Assembly: GCA_964387945.1 (NCBI GenBank)
Contig: CAYLYX010000001.1
Location: forward strand, 310,001-374,000
DNA: 64,000 bases
Reading direction: 5' to 3'
Origin: Parvicella sp964387945
GTDB taxonomy: Bacteria > Bacteroidota > Bacteroidia > Flavobacteriales_D > Parvicellaceae
In this document: positions 53,198 through 61,561 of the stretch, piece by piece
How positions within the stretch are numbered: the first letter of the stretch is position 1
How the letters are laid out: each line of letters opens with the position of its first letter
Position numbers and translations under genes: made by a program
The notes under the pieces: model-generated
The model's input: the letters and a program-made list of their open reading frames with translations, nothing else
Told to the model about the DNA's origin: nothing
Databases searched by the model: none

Positions 53198-55147
53198 ATG
53201 AGACTGTTTGTTAGGATTTCACTTTTGTCAATCACTTTGCTTTCATGCTTCGTTAGCTCCGCTCAACAAGACATGTCGTCTATGGCACCTTTTATCAAAG
53301 GAGGAAATGTGTTAGGAACCTTAGGGTATAGTGACCTTTTTACCGTAGGGACAGATAAAAGCGAGGTGGATTCCATCTATCAAGAGGTTCTTGCCATTCC
53401 TCCACATGCAAATCAAATGATCAGTCTAGAACTTGCCTACGCTGAAGCCGTAAATAGAAAAGGAGGGAATGAGTTGGCCATCGAATTATTAGACAAGCTT
53501 GCCGACACAATCGAACTCTGCTCAGACCTTGAAAAATCAGATTACTACAGTGTACTCGGAGTAATTTCTCTTTCATCGGCAAATCCAGAGTTGGCCCTCA
53601 AATATGCAAATAAGGCTATTGAATTTATGACGGATACCACCTTATTTAACATTTATCAAAACAAACTTATGAGGCGAGGTGTGGTACTAAATGCGTTGGG
53701 ATCACATGCAGAAGCACTACAACAATTCAAAGCAGCGGAACAACTTAACATTCATTGCACGCATGAACGGAATAAACTCTATCTAAAACTCAATAAGGCT
53801 GTTTGTTTTCTAAACATGGATCAATCCGAAGAAGCTAAACAAGTCTTTCTTGATGCAATTGAGATCACCAAGGCGCAGCAAGATTATTACGCTCTAATTC
53901 GAACGTACGGAAACATTGCAGACATTTACCGATCTCAGGACTCACTAAACAAGGCTGAAATCTTTTACCTCAAAGCTATTGACGCTGCACTGCTTTATGA
54001 GCAGCATAACGATCTGTTCGTTTTTTATCAGGGATTGAGCAGTATCTATGTAAAACAGGGGGATTTTAAAAAGGCATACTACTCCAAAGTCTCGTCAGAT
54101 AGTATTGATGCCATTTACAACAGTTCTAACGTATTGGACAACATCACGCAGCTAGAAGTAAAAAACATTCACCACCAAAATCAACTTGAACAGGAGCTAC
54201 TGGCTACTAAACATCAACAAGAGCAGTTGGAAAGCCAGAATGAAATTACGAAACGTAATTTCTGGATTATCATCTCTATTATCCTGATTGGAAGTGTTTC
54301 GCTAGTTCTGGTCATTACGATTACACGATTTAGAAAAATCAAAGAGCAAAAATTATTGATTGAATCCCAGAAGAAGATCATTGATAAAGAAAAGCAAGCT
54401 ACGGAAGACAGTATTAACTATGCTAGGGAAATTCAAACCCGTTTACTGCCTGATTGGAAAGAACTCCAGAAAACCTTCCCAAAGTCCAACCTTATTTACC
54501 TCCCCAAAGACATTGTATCTGGAGACTTTTACTGGTTTAAGAATGATGAAAACATCACAAATATTGCAATTGGCGACTGTACTGGACATGGTGTGCCTGG
54601 TGCTTTCATGACGATCCTGTGCCTAAACATTTTGGACGAATTGGAACAACAAAGATCAGGCACCTGCTCCGAAATCATGCATCAGTTTAATGAAATGCTA
54701 ATTCAAAAGCTGCAAGGAAATAATACGGACAATGACAAATTTGGTTTGGAACTCAGCCTATGTCAAATTGATAACACAAAAAAGGAGCTGATTTATGTTG
54801 GAACCAAACAACGGCTGCTCATGGTTAAGAAAAATGGAGAAGCCATTGAGTTAAAGGGGAATAAGGCTACCATTGGGCAATCAAATCAATCTTTTACAGA
54901 ACAAAGGCTATCCATTGATCAGGGTGATATAATTTATATCTATACCGATGGAATGCCCGATCAAAAAGGGGGTACGAATGGAAAGAAACTATTCTACAAA
55001 CCCTTTAATGAATTACTTAAGGAAGTCTCCCGTCTACCCCATCAAAACCGAGCAGATCATTTGACCAGTTTTATCCATCAATGGAAAGGAAACGCTCCTC
55101 AAATGGATGACATCACTATTGTAAGTATTGAAACATCAGCTACTTGA
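53198..55147 (+). CDS. TPR sensor with SpoIIE/PP2C-type phosphatase output
   Basis: 649 aa. Signal sequence (LLSITLLSCFVSSAQ), a TPR array (about 40-300, e.g. NALGSHAEALQQFKAAEQLN, YGNIADIYRSQDSLNKAEIFYLKAI), a coiled coil, a membrane helix (about 355-376, FWIIISIILIGSVSLVLVITI), then a cytoplasmic coiled coil and a SpoIIE domain. The phosphatase motifs are GDFYWF, GDCTGHGVPGAF and IYTDGMPDQKGG. TPR sensing outside and phosphatase output inside suggests a partner-switching system with an anti-sigma antagonist, which is not in this window. Overlaps the next gene by 4 nt. Confidence 0.88.
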   Translation: MRLFVRISLLSITLLSCFVSSAQQDMSSMAPFIKGGNVLGTLGYSDLFTVGTDKSEVDSIYQEVLAIPPHANQMISLELAYAEAVNRKGGNELAIELLDKLADTIELCSDLEKSDYYSVLGVISLSSANPELALKYANKAIEFMTDTTLFNIYQNKLMRRGVVLNALGSHAEALQQFKAAEQLNIHCTHERNKLYLKLNKAVCFLNMDQSEEAKQVFLDAIEITKAQQDYYALIRTYGNIADIYRSQDSLNKAEIFYLKAIDAALLYEQHNDLFVFYQGLSSIYVKQGDFKKAYYSKVSSDSIDAIYNSSNVLDNITQLEVKNIHHQNQLEQELLATKHQQEQLESQNEITKRNFWIIISIILIGSVSLVLVITITRFRKIKEQKLLIESQKKIIDKEKQATEDSINYAREIQTRLLPDWKELQKTFPKSNLIYLPKDIVSGDFYWFKNDENITNIAIGDCTGHGVPGAFMTILCLNILDELEQQRSGTCSEIMHQFNEMLIQKLQGNNTDNDKFGLELSLCQIDNTKKELIYVGTKQRLLMVKKNGEAIELKGNKATIGQSNQSFTEQRLSIDQGDIIYIYTDGMPDQKGGTNGKKLFYKPFNELLKEVSRLPHQNRADHLTSFIHQWKGNAPQMDDITIVSIETSAT

Positions 55148-56643
55148 AAACCATTAAAACTTTCATACTGGTCATTTTCCTCTTGAAAGGCATGATCGTT
55201 TCTTACGGTCAAAACGACAAAGAGACGGTGGATCCATACACCTTTAGCAAGTCTTACAAAGTCATCGCAGCGATAGATTCTATTTATCTGATCCATGAGA
55301 ATTTTCAAAACCAATCTGGATCAGCACATGACAAACTTTTAGACAATATTGCTTATTGCGATGCCATTGACCTTAAAGGTGAACATCTTGAAGCCTTGAA
55401 GTTGATGAAGGAACTTCAAAATAAGATGGTTCCATCAACTACTCCACCTGCAATCATAGCTGAATACAACAGCATATTGGGCAACATTTCTTTAAGAAAC
55501 GAAAATCCAGAGCTAGCCGTTAATCAGTATTACAAATCCGTTGACCTCATCAATGAGAGTTTTTCTGAAACCCATGTTCAAAACCTCTATATGAGACTAT
55601 CAAAAGGATTAAATGCTTTGGGAGAACATGAAAAGGCAATGGACTACCTCTCCATGGCAATGGCACTCGAAACCAAGGGTACGAATAGAAATTCACTTTA
55701 TCTTCGGTTGAACATTGCCTTGACCAATAGCTTTTTAGGAAACCTTGAAGAGGCGAAGGCTTACTTCAAGAAGGCGTTGACCATCATTCAGCTCGGGTCA
55801 GATGATTTTGCCGAAGTTCGGACTCTTGGAAATTTAGCAGACATCTATGCCCAACAAGATTCGTTTGACTTGAGCAAATCCTATTATCTAGAAGGTATGC
55901 AACTGGCTCAGCAAACAGGGATGGTACTTGATTTAATTCGGTTTCATGAGTCACTCAGTAAATTATATGCGCAACATCAATTGTTTGAGACCGCCTACTC
56001 CCATCGCATGCAAGCAGACAGTCTGAGCAATAAGTACAACTCATCCCAGATATCAGAAGACATCATTGCACTTGAACTGAACCATAAAATTGAAAAGGAA
56101 AAGCTGGAAAATCAAATCCAATCTCAAAAACTAGCTACTGAAAAATGGCACAACCTTCTCCTGTCTATCTTCTCTGGCGTTCTTGTACTCGCTATTTTTA
56201 GCATTCTAATTCTCCTCTTTCAACTTAAAAGGAAGAATAAAATTCTCTTGAAAAAGACACTTAAAACTAAATCAAGAGAGGAACGGGATACGACCCATCA
56301 GTACAAAGATTTGGTTGCAAATCTGAACCAGCTTTTAGCTGATGAAAAAATCATCCACGACTCCAAATTGTCTATTGAACTGCTTTCAAAAAAGCTTCAA
56401 ACCAATAGAACTTATTTGTCTGAAGCCATTAACTCTCATTACAACGTTAGTTTCTCGAAGTTGATCAACGAACTTCGAATTGAATCCGCAAAAGAGATGC
56501 TCATTGATCCGACCTTTGATCACCTGAGCATTGAAGGGATAGCCAATACGGTTGGTTTTGCTTCGATTTCGAGCTTCAATGGTAACTTCAAAAAGTCAAC
56601 AGGAATCACCCCATCCTATTTACGAAAAAACCGCACCGAATAA
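55144..56643 (+). CDS. TPR sensor with AraC-type DNA-binding output
   Basis: 499 aa from a TTG start overlapping the phosphatase stop (TTGA). A signal sequence (TFILVIFLLKGMIVSYGQ), a TPR array (about 60-290) closely similar in layout to its neighbour's, a membrane helix (about 337-360) and a C-terminal AraC-type helix-turn-helix (about 390-495: LSIELLSKKLQTNRTYLSEAI, then EGIANTVGFASISSFNGNFKK and GITPSYLRKNR). Membrane-bound regulators of this kind occur in Bacteroidota. The two genes appear to be sister receptors that read related signals and answer by protein dephosphorylation and transcription respectively (inference). Confidence 0.88.
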   Translation: MKTIKTFILVIFLLKGMIVSYGQNDKETVDPYTFSKSYKVIAAIDSIYLIHENFQNQSGSAHDKLLDNIAYCDAIDLKGEHLEALKLMKELQNKMVPSTTPPAIIAEYNSILGNISLRNENPELAVNQYYKSVDLINESFSETHVQNLYMRLSKGLNALGEHEKAMDYLSMAMALETKGTNRNSLYLRLNIALTNSFLGNLEEAKAYFKKALTIIQLGSDDFAEVRTLGNLADIYAQQDSFDLSKSYYLEGMQLAQQTGMVLDLIRFHESLSKLYAQHQLFETAYSHRMQADSLSNKYNSSQISEDIIALELNHKIEKEKLENQIQSQKLATEKWHNLLLSIFSGVLVLAIFSILILLFQLKRKNKILLKKTLKTKSREERDTTHQYKDLVANLNQLLADEKIIHDSKLSIELLSKKLQTNRTYLSEAINSHYNVSFSKLINELRIESAKEMLIDPTFDHLSIEGIANTVGFASISSFNGNFKKSTGITPSYLRKNRTE

Positions 56644-56717
56644 GGGTTACAAGAGGCTTCCACACTTCCTAATTGATCAATCTGTAGGTCTACTTTACCA
56701 ATCTGAAATACATCTAA

Positions 56718-56748
56718 TTGACATGTGTTTTACTCGCATCTAGTTTTG
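56718..56748 (+). promoter_or_regulatory. Chitinase gene promoter
   Basis: TTG (56718-56720), a 20-bp spacer and TAGTTTTG (56741-56748), both at the expected spacing. Predicted start about 56755, leader about 25 nt. Confidence 0.55.
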
Positions 56749-56779
56749 TCTCCACAATTAAACCTAAAATTATTAAAAC

Positions 56780-58345
56780 ATGGAACCAAAACTTTTAATC
56801 GAGAAGATCACACAAACCCTATTGCTGATCATTATTTCAGGAACACCAATTCTCAAAGTAAATTTCGCAAGCGCTCAAAACTGCAAGGAAGTCATTGGGT
56901 ACTACCCCAATTGGCAATGGTATGATAGGAATAAACTTGTCAACCCTCAATCCATTGACTATTCTAAGTACACCATCATCAACTACAGCTTTTTTGCTCC
57001 TCAAGCTGATGGCACGATTGACGCTACAGATGACTGGGCTGATGAGAACCTATTGCTAGGAGAAATCAACTGGGCTTCTGGAGGTTACTATCCTAACACT
57101 TCAATTGTGGAACTAGCTCACAATAATGGTGTTAAAATCATACCCGCGATTGGTGGATGGACACTTTCAGACAATTTTCCAATTATTGCAGCCGACCCTC
57201 AAAAAAGAGCAACGTTTGCGCAATCATGTGTCGACCTAATTCAAGCTTATAATTTTGACGGCATTGACATTGATTGGGAGTATCCAGGGTTTGCTACGCA
57301 CGGAGGAACGGCTCAGGACATCACGAATTTCAACCTACTTCTCCAAGACATCAGAACCGCCATTGACAATTACGGAAACTCCGTTGGTAAAACAATGATC
57401 TTGTCTGCCTGCGTAAGTGCTGACCCCAACAAAATGGACGACATTGACTGGAACACAGTAGCTCAACATGTAGATTTTATCAATCTCATGAGTTATGACT
57501 TTTTTGGTGCTTTTGACCCTATCACCAACCACAATTCTCCGCTCAAAGCACCAGCGCAAGGGAATCCTGCCTTCAATCTAGATGCTGCTGTTCAAACACT
57601 TCTGAACACCTATCAGGTTGATCCCTCAAAACTTAATGCTGGAATAGCTTTTTATGGCCGGTCTCAAACTACAGTTTCATCCCCCGGACTGCATGTACAG
57701 GGAACTGGACAAGCTGACTTAAACACTTTTGGGACAGATCAGGGGACACCGTTGTATTACAACGTCATGTCTAGTCTTGGTCAATTTGACTATCATTGGG
57801 ACAACTTAGCAAAAACGCCCTATCTCACAGGTAAAAACGGACTGAACACCTTCCTGTCCTTTGATGACGAAAGATCGGTTGGGCTCAAGGCTGAATATAT
57901 TGTAGAACAAGACTTAGCTGGAGCAATTATTTGGGAAATTACAGGAGACTATATGGAAACAAGTCCGGGATCTGGAATCATTTCAGGCACACCTCTTGCG
58001 GATACCATTAATAATGTATTTTGTAACTACGTTCCGGGATCTTCTGACACAACTGGTAACGGGGGCAATGGCAACCCTGGTCTCCACATAGGCGAAGTCA
58101 TAAAACCTCTCGTGAGTATTTATCCCAATCCAGCTAGTAGTTCGGTTTCAATTAACTTTAGCCACGTAGTGAATGCAGTACTAAAGTTGAGAAGTTCAGA
58201 CGGTAGATTGATCAGTCAATTTGAGATTTATGCAGATCACTTCGTACTTGAGGACTTTGAAGAATTATCAGCTGGAATGTACTTCTTAGATCTTAAATAT
58301 CAACTGATTAACCAGACTGAAGTCTTAAAAATTATTAAAAAATAA
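56780..58345 (+). CDS. T9SS-exported GH18 chitinase
   Basis: 521 aa. A signal sequence ends near ASAQ (33). The GH18 barrel (about 35-415) has the strand motif IIPAIGGW and the catalytic DGIDIDWEYPG with acid/base Glu167 and Asp160, Asp163, Asp165; LMSYDFFG is the next conserved strand, with GIAFYGRS and AIIWEITGDY later. A Gly/Asn linker (GNGGNGNPG) precedes a type A sorting domain (about 445-521, VSIYPNPASSSVSINF). It would degrade chitin outside the cell, a common marine trait. Confidence 0.93.
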   Translation: MEPKLLIEKITQTLLLIIISGTPILKVNFASAQNCKEVIGYYPNWQWYDRNKLVNPQSIDYSKYTIINYSFFAPQADGTIDATDDWADENLLLGEINWASGGYYPNTSIVELAHNNGVKIIPAIGGWTLSDNFPIIAADPQKRATFAQSCVDLIQAYNFDGIDIDWEYPGFATHGGTAQDITNFNLLLQDIRTAIDNYGNSVGKTMILSACVSADPNKMDDIDWNTVAQHVDFINLMSYDFFGAFDPITNHNSPLKAPAQGNPAFNLDAAVQTLLNTYQVDPSKLNAGIAFYGRSQTTVSSPGLHVQGTGQADLNTFGTDQGTPLYYNVMSSLGQFDYHWDNLAKTPYLTGKNGLNTFLSFDDERSVGLKAEYIVEQDLAGAIIWEITGDYMETSPGSGIISGTPLADTINNVFCNYVPGSSDTTGNGGNGNPGLHIGEVIKPLVSIYPNPASSSVSINFSHVVNAVLKLRSSDGRLISQFEIYADHFVLEDFEELSAGMYFLDLKYQLINQTEVLKIIKK

Positions 58346-58365
58346 TCACTCTTTTTGTTAACTTA

Positions 58366-58398
58366 TTTGGAGATGAAGTTTTTTATGACTTAACTTTG
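58366..58398 (+). promoter_or_regulatory. Promoter of the SAM-regulated methionine operon
   Basis: TTTG (58366-58369), a 21-bp spacer and TAACTTTG (58391-58398), an exact -7 element. Transcription would start near 58405, about 14 nt before the riboswitch. Confidence 0.6.
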
Positions 58399-58418
58399 CA
58401 CCAAGTTCTTTACATCAA

Positions 58419-58519
58419 TTTATCAAGAAAGGTGGAGGGAAAGGCCCTATGAAACCTTAGCAACCCTGCAGAATTGCAGAAGGTGCTAAATCCAACCCAA
58501 ATTTTTGGGGTAGATAAGT
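58419..58519 (+). promoter_or_regulatory. SAM-I (S-box) riboswitch
   Basis: The conserved S-box sequence is easily read: TATCAAGAAAGGTGGAGGGA, then GGCCC-ATGAAACC, AGCAACC and AGGTGCTAAATCC, with the closing GATAAG pairing with TTATC at the 5' end (P1). The aptamer binds S-adenosylmethionine. It sits between a promoter and a terminator in front of the methionine genes, so high SAM should stop transcription. Confidence 0.93.
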
Positions 58520-58550
58520 CACAAACAACGAATAATTAAATTCAATATAG

Positions 58551-58587
58551 AAAGCCTTGTTAGTGATTTGCTAACAAGGCTTTTTTT
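58551..58587 (+). terminator. Riboswitch-controlled terminator
   Basis: AGCCTTGTTAG (58553-58563) and CTAACAAGGCT (58571-58581) form an 11-bp stem with a 7-nt loop, followed by six or seven T. It is 32 nt past the SAM-I aptamer and 50 nt before the OsmC start. A competing antiterminator pairing with P1 is expected but I could not fold it reliably. Confidence 0.85.
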
Positions 58588-58636
58588 CTGCCATGGATTT
58601 TCGGATAAGCTGATAAAAAGTTTATTGAAAAATGCC

Positions 58637-59056
58637 ATGAAAGTAACCGTTACACAAACATCAAGTCCGCTGCAGTACATCGCTGCAAACGACCATGCTC
58701 AAATTGAAGTAGGGGCCAATCAGTATCACAAATCAGCACCGACCTTTAGACCTATGGAGCTCATCCTTGCTGGGTTGGCATCTTGCTCTGCAATTGACAT
58801 CGAAAACATACTCAAAAAACAAAAAGTTCAGTTTCAGAACTTACAGATCATCGTATCTGGGACTCGCGCAGACGCAATTCCTGCTGTTTTCGAGCGCATC
58901 GAACTACAAGTAATTGTAGAAGGAGAAGTTGCCGAAAACAAACTTCAACGCGCGATCGATCTGACTAAAAACAAATACTGTTCTGTCGCACGTATGCTTA
59001 GCAGCAGTGTGGAAATAACATATTCCTATCTCATTCAAAAACCACAATCAAAATGA
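58637..59056 (+). CDS. OsmC-family thiol peroxidase-like protein
   Basis: 139 aa. The two conserved cysteines are in LASCSAIDI and KYCSVARML, the positions used by OsmC/Ohr peroxidases, with RPMELILAGLASC the usual preceding helix. An in-frame codon at 58568 would begin inside the terminator loop, so ATG 58637 (MKVTVTQ) is the start. First gene of the SAM-regulated operon; a role in detoxifying sulfur species or hydroperoxides is plausible (inference). Overlaps the next gene by 4 nt. Confidence 0.88.
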   Translation: MKVTVTQTSSPLQYIAANDHAQIEVGANQYHKSAPTFRPMELILAGLASCSAIDIENILKKQKVQFQNLQIIVSGTRADAIPAVFERIELQVIVEGEVAENKLQRAIDLTKNKYCSVARMLSSSVEITYSYLIQKPQSK

Positions 59057-60228
59057 AAGACTTTGCATTTGAAACACTGGCCATTCGCACCCAAATTGAG
59101 CAAACAGCCCAACGGGAACATGCCGCACCACTCTACCTTACAAGCAGCTTCACGTTCGATTCTGCCGAACACGGAGCCGCCCTCTTTGCCAAAGAAGTAG
59201 AAGGCAATCTGTATTCAAGATTTTCTAATCCTAACGTGGATGAATTTTGCTCCAAAATAAGTCTCCTCGAAGGAGCTGAAAACACCATTGCTACTGCTTC
59301 TGGAATGGGGGCCGTTTTTGTCTGCTTATCAGCACTTCTTGAGTCTGGGGATCATGTAGTAGCTTCAAAAGCACTGTTTGGAAATACCCTCTACATCCTA
59401 CGTGAGATTCTTCCCAAATGGGGTATAACCACTTCTTTCGTTGATCTTAATGATGACCAAGCCTGGGAAAACAGCTTTAGAGAGAATACGCGACTCGTCC
59501 TAGTGGAAACACCCAGCAACCCAACCCTCGACATCATCGATTTAAAGTGGTTAGCCAACCTTACACATCAACACAAAGCAAAACTGGTGGTTGATAATTG
59601 TTTCGCGACACCCTACCTTCAGCAGCCCATCAAATGGGGCGCTGACCTTGTAATACATTCTGCTACTAAATGGATCGATGGGCAAGGGCGTGTACTAGGT
59701 GGCTCCATTTCTGGGAATGAAAGTGATGTGGCCCTTTGTTATGACTTCCTGAGGCGAACTGGTGTCAGTTTATCACCGTTTAACGCATGGGTGTTGTCCA
59801 AATCGTTAGAAACCTTACATGTAAGAATGGATCGACATTGTGACAACGCATTACGGGTGGCAAGATACCTGGAACAGCACCCAAAAATTGACCGTGTTAT
59901 TTATCCTCACCTTCCCAACTACCCAAAATTCGAACTTGCCAAAAAGCAATTATTGAAAGGAGGAGGATTAGTTAGTGCCGTCATCAAAGGGAATAGAACG
60001 GAAGATGGTGCTAAGTTTCTGAATGGGCTACAACTCTTCAGCCTTACAGCAAACCTCGGTGATGCGAGGAGCATTGCTACGCATCCTGCATCCACAACAG
60101 CGTCAAAACTATCCAATGTGCAAAAAGCAGAAGTTGGAATTTCCAATGGGCTCATACGCCTTTCAATCGGGCTCGAAAATGTAAATGACATCATTAATGA
60201 TATTGATCAAGCACTTGAACGATTATGA
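59053..60228 (+). CDS. O-acylhomoserine sulfhydrylase (MetZ/MetB-type, PLP)
   Basis: 391 aa. A Cys/Met-metabolism PLP enzyme: YSRFSNPNVDEF, ATASGMGAV, LVETPSNPTLDI, VVDNCFATPYLQQP and SATKWIDGQGRVLGG with Lys206 holding PLP. The length and SATKWIDGQGR block are closest to O-succinylhomoserine sulfhydrylase (MetZ), but the partner enzyme next door makes O-acetylhomoserine, so it probably uses that with sulfide to form homocysteine. The exact substrate cannot be read from sequence. Overlaps both neighbours by 4 nt. Confidence 0.9.
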   Translation: MKDFAFETLAIRTQIEQTAQREHAAPLYLTSSFTFDSAEHGAALFAKEVEGNLYSRFSNPNVDEFCSKISLLEGAENTIATASGMGAVFVCLSALLESGDHVVASKALFGNTLYILREILPKWGITTSFVDLNDDQAWENSFRENTRLVLVETPSNPTLDIIDLKWLANLTHQHKAKLVVDNCFATPYLQQPIKWGADLVIHSATKWIDGQGRVLGGSISGNESDVALCYDFLRRTGVSLSPFNAWVLSKSLETLHVRMDRHCDNALRVARYLEQHPKIDRVIYPHLPNYPKFELAKKQLLKGGGLVSAVIKGNRTEDGAKFLNGLQLFSLTANLGDARSIATHPASTTASKLSNVQKAEVGISNGLIRLSIGLENVNDIINDIDQALERL

Positions 60229-61223
60229 AATCACACACGCTAGCTATAAAAAGGTCTTTTGAGTTGGAGTCTGGAGAAACTCTTCCCGAATTAAAGATTC
60301 AATACTGTACGGCAGGAGAGATGAATGAAGACGGAAGTAATGTTGTATGGGTTTTTCATGCGCTAACGGCCAATGCCAACCCTATAGAATGGTGGTCGGG
60401 TTTAGTAGGTGATAAAAAAACGTTTTCTCCCGATCAGCACTTCATCATCTGCGCTAACGTGCTGGGGAGTTGTTACGGAACAACAGGTCCATGTGCTGAA
60501 GAAACTCCACTAGAGCTCAAAGGACTCAACTTTCCAAAAATCACCGTAAGAGATGTAACAAGAGTGCATGAACTCTTGGCTGACCACTTGGCAATCAAAC
60601 GCGTTAAATATGCCATCGGTGGTTCGTTTGGGGGTTATCAAGCTTTTGAATTCGCCTTAGGCTCTGTAGAAGTCGAAAACTTGATCGTTATTGCATCAGC
60701 AGCTATAGAAGCACCATGGAATATTGCGATTCATCAAACCCAACGAATGGCGATTACCAGCGATGCCACATTATCGTATTCCAAAGGAGGAAAAAAGGGG
60801 CTTGAAACTGCTCGTGGCATAGGCTTACTTACCTATCGAACACCAGCATCTTACAATACAAGGCAACCAAGGTTTAAAGATCAAACCGAAAACTTTGATG
60901 CCAGCTCCTATGTCAGTTATCAAGGGAAAAAGCTTTCTGATCGGTTTAGTGCGCATTCTTATCTCACGCTTATCGATTGCCTGGATACGCATGACCTTGG
61001 TCGAAACAGAGGTAGTTTAACTAATGCCCTATCCTCTATATCATCAAAAAGTCTTTGCATTGGAATTAAGGAGGATTTACTGGCTAGTTCAGAACTATTA
61101 GCGGAAGCGTCAAAGCACCTTACAAAGGGATGTTTTGAAGAAATCAGCTCAGATTTTGGACACGATGGATTCCTCATTGAAGCTCAAAAAATTTCTAAAA
61201 TAATCACTAATCACTTTAACTAA
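60225..61223 (+). CDS. metX: Homoserine O-acetyltransferase
   Basis: 332 aa, alpha/beta-hydrolase fold. The N-terminal ESGETLPELKIQYCTAGE, WVFHALTANA, GSCYGTTGP and TVRDVTRVHELLADHL blocks are typical of MetX. The nucleophile is in GGSFGGYQAFEFA, and the final His in FGHDGFLIE. It acetylates homoserine, the first committed step to methionine. Start overlaps the sulfhydrylase stop (ATGA). Confidence 0.93.
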   Translation: MKSHTLAIKRSFELESGETLPELKIQYCTAGEMNEDGSNVVWVFHALTANANPIEWWSGLVGDKKTFSPDQHFIICANVLGSCYGTTGPCAEETPLELKGLNFPKITVRDVTRVHELLADHLAIKRVKYAIGGSFGGYQAFEFALGSVEVENLIVIASAAIEAPWNIAIHQTQRMAITSDATLSYSKGGKKGLETARGIGLLTYRTPASYNTRQPRFKDQTENFDASSYVSYQGKKLSDRFSAHSYLTLIDCLDTHDLGRNRGSLTNALSSISSKSLCIGIKEDLLASSELLAEASKHLTKGCFEEISSDFGHDGFLIEAQKISKIITNHFN

Positions 61224-61234
61224 AACCAAAAATT

Positions 61235-61552
61235 ATGATCAAAGAAATTACCGTCAAAGAATTGCATGAATGCATTCAACATCAAAAAGATTTTCAACTT
61301 GTAGATGTGAGAGAAGCAAATGAAAAAGAGATCGCAGATATTGGAGGTGAACTCATTCCACTATCTACCATCCCAGGCTCATTGGAACGGTTTAAAAACA
61401 CTCCTGTAGTCATTTATTGTCGGTCGGGCAAACGGAGTGCGGATGCTGTACAATATGTTCAACAGAATCTGGATCGCCAGGATATTTACAACCTCAAAGG
61501 AGGTATTCTCGCGTGGAGTGATGAAATCGACTCTACTATCACCAAATACTAA
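61235..61552 (+). CDS. Rhodanese-domain sulfurtransferase
   Basis: 105 aa, a single rhodanese domain. QLVDVREANEKEIADIGG and active loop IYCRSGKRSADA with Cys62, ending NLKGGILAWSDEID. It probably carries persulfide sulfur. Its place between metX and thrA, under a SAM riboswitch, suggests a role in supplying sulfur to homocysteine or in disposing of sulfide (inference). Confidence 0.9.
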   Translation: MIKEITVKELHECIQHQKDFQLVDVREANEKEIADIGGELIPLSTIPGSLERFKNTPVVIYCRSGKRSADAVQYVQQNLDRQDIYNLKGGILAWSDEIDSTITKY

Positions 61553-61561
61553 GTTATTATT

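Noticed and set aside
58568..58636. Longer OsmC form starting at 58568
   Set aside because: It would begin inside the terminator loop and its first 23 residues do not match OsmC proteins.
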